Source: UBA4782 sp034430215 (lineage in GTDB: Bacteria; Chloroflexota; Anaerolineae; Anaerolineales; Anaerolineaceae). Taken from it: a stretch of 64,000 nt of DNA. Positions 63,365-64,000 of this stretch are shown piece by piece. Both the position numbers and the translations under genes were made by a program. Numbering within the stretch: position 1 is the stretch's first letter; each line of letters begins with the position of its first letter. Location of the stretch: positions 558,001-622,000 of the forward strand of contig DAOUFE010000019.1 in NCBI GenBank assembly GCA_034430215.1, given 5' to 3'. Under the pieces are notes generated by a model that saw only the letters and a list, made by a program, of their open reading frames with translations, made no database searches and was not told the origin of the DNA.

Positions 63365-64000
63365 TAACCCTCTTCCAGGACAGCCAGAGCCTCCTCAGAA
63401 ATATTGAGGTTGGAATACACATTCTGCACATCATCCAGCTCTTCCAGTGCATCCAGTGTCTTTAAAACCTGAAGAGTTTCCTCTACACCCAGATCCATTT
63501 CTTGGTTGGGTTCCATACGTATAGAGGCATCTTCAATCTGAATACCTGCAGAACGCAATTTGTCACTTAAAATCTTGAATTTGTCGACGGGTGCTATTAT
63601 CTCGATGGATGTTCCATCATCAGTCACATCATCTGCGCCGCCATCCAAAGCAATCTCAAATATTTTATCAAAATCATTTCCCTTGGATGGAATGGAAAAA
63701 TATGCCTGACGAGTAAATTGCCATGCGACAGAACCAGCTTCACCCAGGTTACCGCCCGAACGAGTCAGAATGTGGCGCACTTCAGCGACAGTCCGATTAC
63801 GATTTTCTGTCATGCAGTCAATAAGGACTGCAATACCATGCGGAGCGTAACCTTCATACATCACTTGCTCAAATGCAAAGCCATCCTTTAAATCGCCTGT
63901 ACCGCGCTTGATTGATCGTTCGATATTGTCTTTGGGCATGTTCTGCGCCCGAGCTTTATCCACTGCCAATCGCAGCCTGAAATTCATTTCCGGATCACCA
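63364..64000 (-). CDS. yebC: YebC/PmpR-family protein, 5' end cut by window edge
   Basis: A YebC-family regulator or translation factor. The visible 212 residues run from GDPEMNFRLRLAVDKARAQN through MPKDNIERSIKRGTG to the C-terminus. The first 35 or so residues of the family lie beyond position 64000. The frame is open to the edge, so the internal ATG at 63987 is not the start. LTRSGGNLGEAGSVAWQF and the acidic C-terminus are typical. YebC proteins control transcription or relieve ribosome stalling at proline stretches. It heads the ruv operon. Confidence 0.93.
   Translation of the reverse strand, partial: GDPEMNFRLRLAVDKARAQNMPKDNIERSIKRGTGDLKDGFAFEQVMYEGYAPHGIAVLIDCMTENRNRTVAEVRHILTRSGGNLGEAGSVAWQFTRQAYFSIPSKGNDFDKIFEIALDGGADDVTDDGTSIEIIAPVDKFKILSDKLRSAGIQIEDASIRMEPNQEMDLGVEETLQVLKTLDALEELDDVQNVYSNLNISEEALAVLEEG

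Overview
The window looks like a chromosomal segment of a moderately AT-rich member of the Chloroflexota, most likely class Anaerolineae. This is inferred from gene content. The markers are two DUF2298 ('YYY' domain) giant membrane proteins, a family of NBR1-Ig-like lipoproteins, a mevalonate kinase/isopentenyl phosphate kinase pair, and a type IA topoisomerase with an extra N-terminal zinc ribbon. Clear lipoboxes show that lipoproteins are common. I see no insertion sequence, prophage, CRISPR array or rRNA.

Layout. Positions 2-169 hold the tail of an unknown gene, followed by a hairpin. Positions 281-700 are apparently non-coding. Positions 701-5479 hold two small genes and then a plus-strand operon of DUF4129, membrane protein, MoxR ATPase, DUF58 and membrane protein. 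A lone methyltransferase follows (5513-6385). Next is an unusual array of about 87-bp repeats carrying decayed copies of the 3' end of a tRNA-His gene, with the intact tRNA-His at its right edge.

From about 31.6 kb down to 6.7 kb everything lies on the minus strand with gaps of about 60 bp or less. In transcription order it reads tlyA, a PH/SHOCT protein, lepA, a flippase-like protein, a sugar-nucleotide epimerase, a GT4 glycosyltransferase, a methyltransferase, a GT-C glycosyltransferase, a 1770-aa GT-C/DUF2298 fusion, a stand-alone DUF2298 protein, another GT-C protein, cmk, a secernin-like C69 hydrolase, a large sensor histidine kinase and tRNA-His. A good sigma-70-type promoter precedes tlyA and a terminator follows tRNA-His. 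The middle block looks like an envelope glycan or glycolipid system.

A plus-strand operon (31.7-36.1 kb) holds a UbiA-family prenyltransferase, mevalonate kinase, isopentenyl phosphate kinase, a dGTPase-like HD hydrolase and greA. It links isoprenoid precursor synthesis to polyprenyl use. A minus-strand information-processing block follows (36.2-44.5 kb): ffh, rpsP, khpA, rimM, dprA, manC, topA and a membrane protein. manC makes GDP-mannose, which could serve the glycan genes.

From 44.7 to 56.9 kb are two tandem DegV proteins, a DUF1015 protein, and an exported-protein region: two M23 peptidase lipoproteins flanking a beta-propeller protein, four NBR1-Ig-like lipoproteins with queG among them, and a LysM protein. 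The window ends with uvrA, an UMF1-type transporter, and the yebC-ruvC-rRNA methyltransferase-ruvA group, with yebC cut by the window edge.

No clearly new defence or mobile system was found. The strongest leads are the tRNA-His tail array, the DUF2298 glycan block, and the multi-copy NBR1-Ig lipoprotein/M23/propeller cluster.
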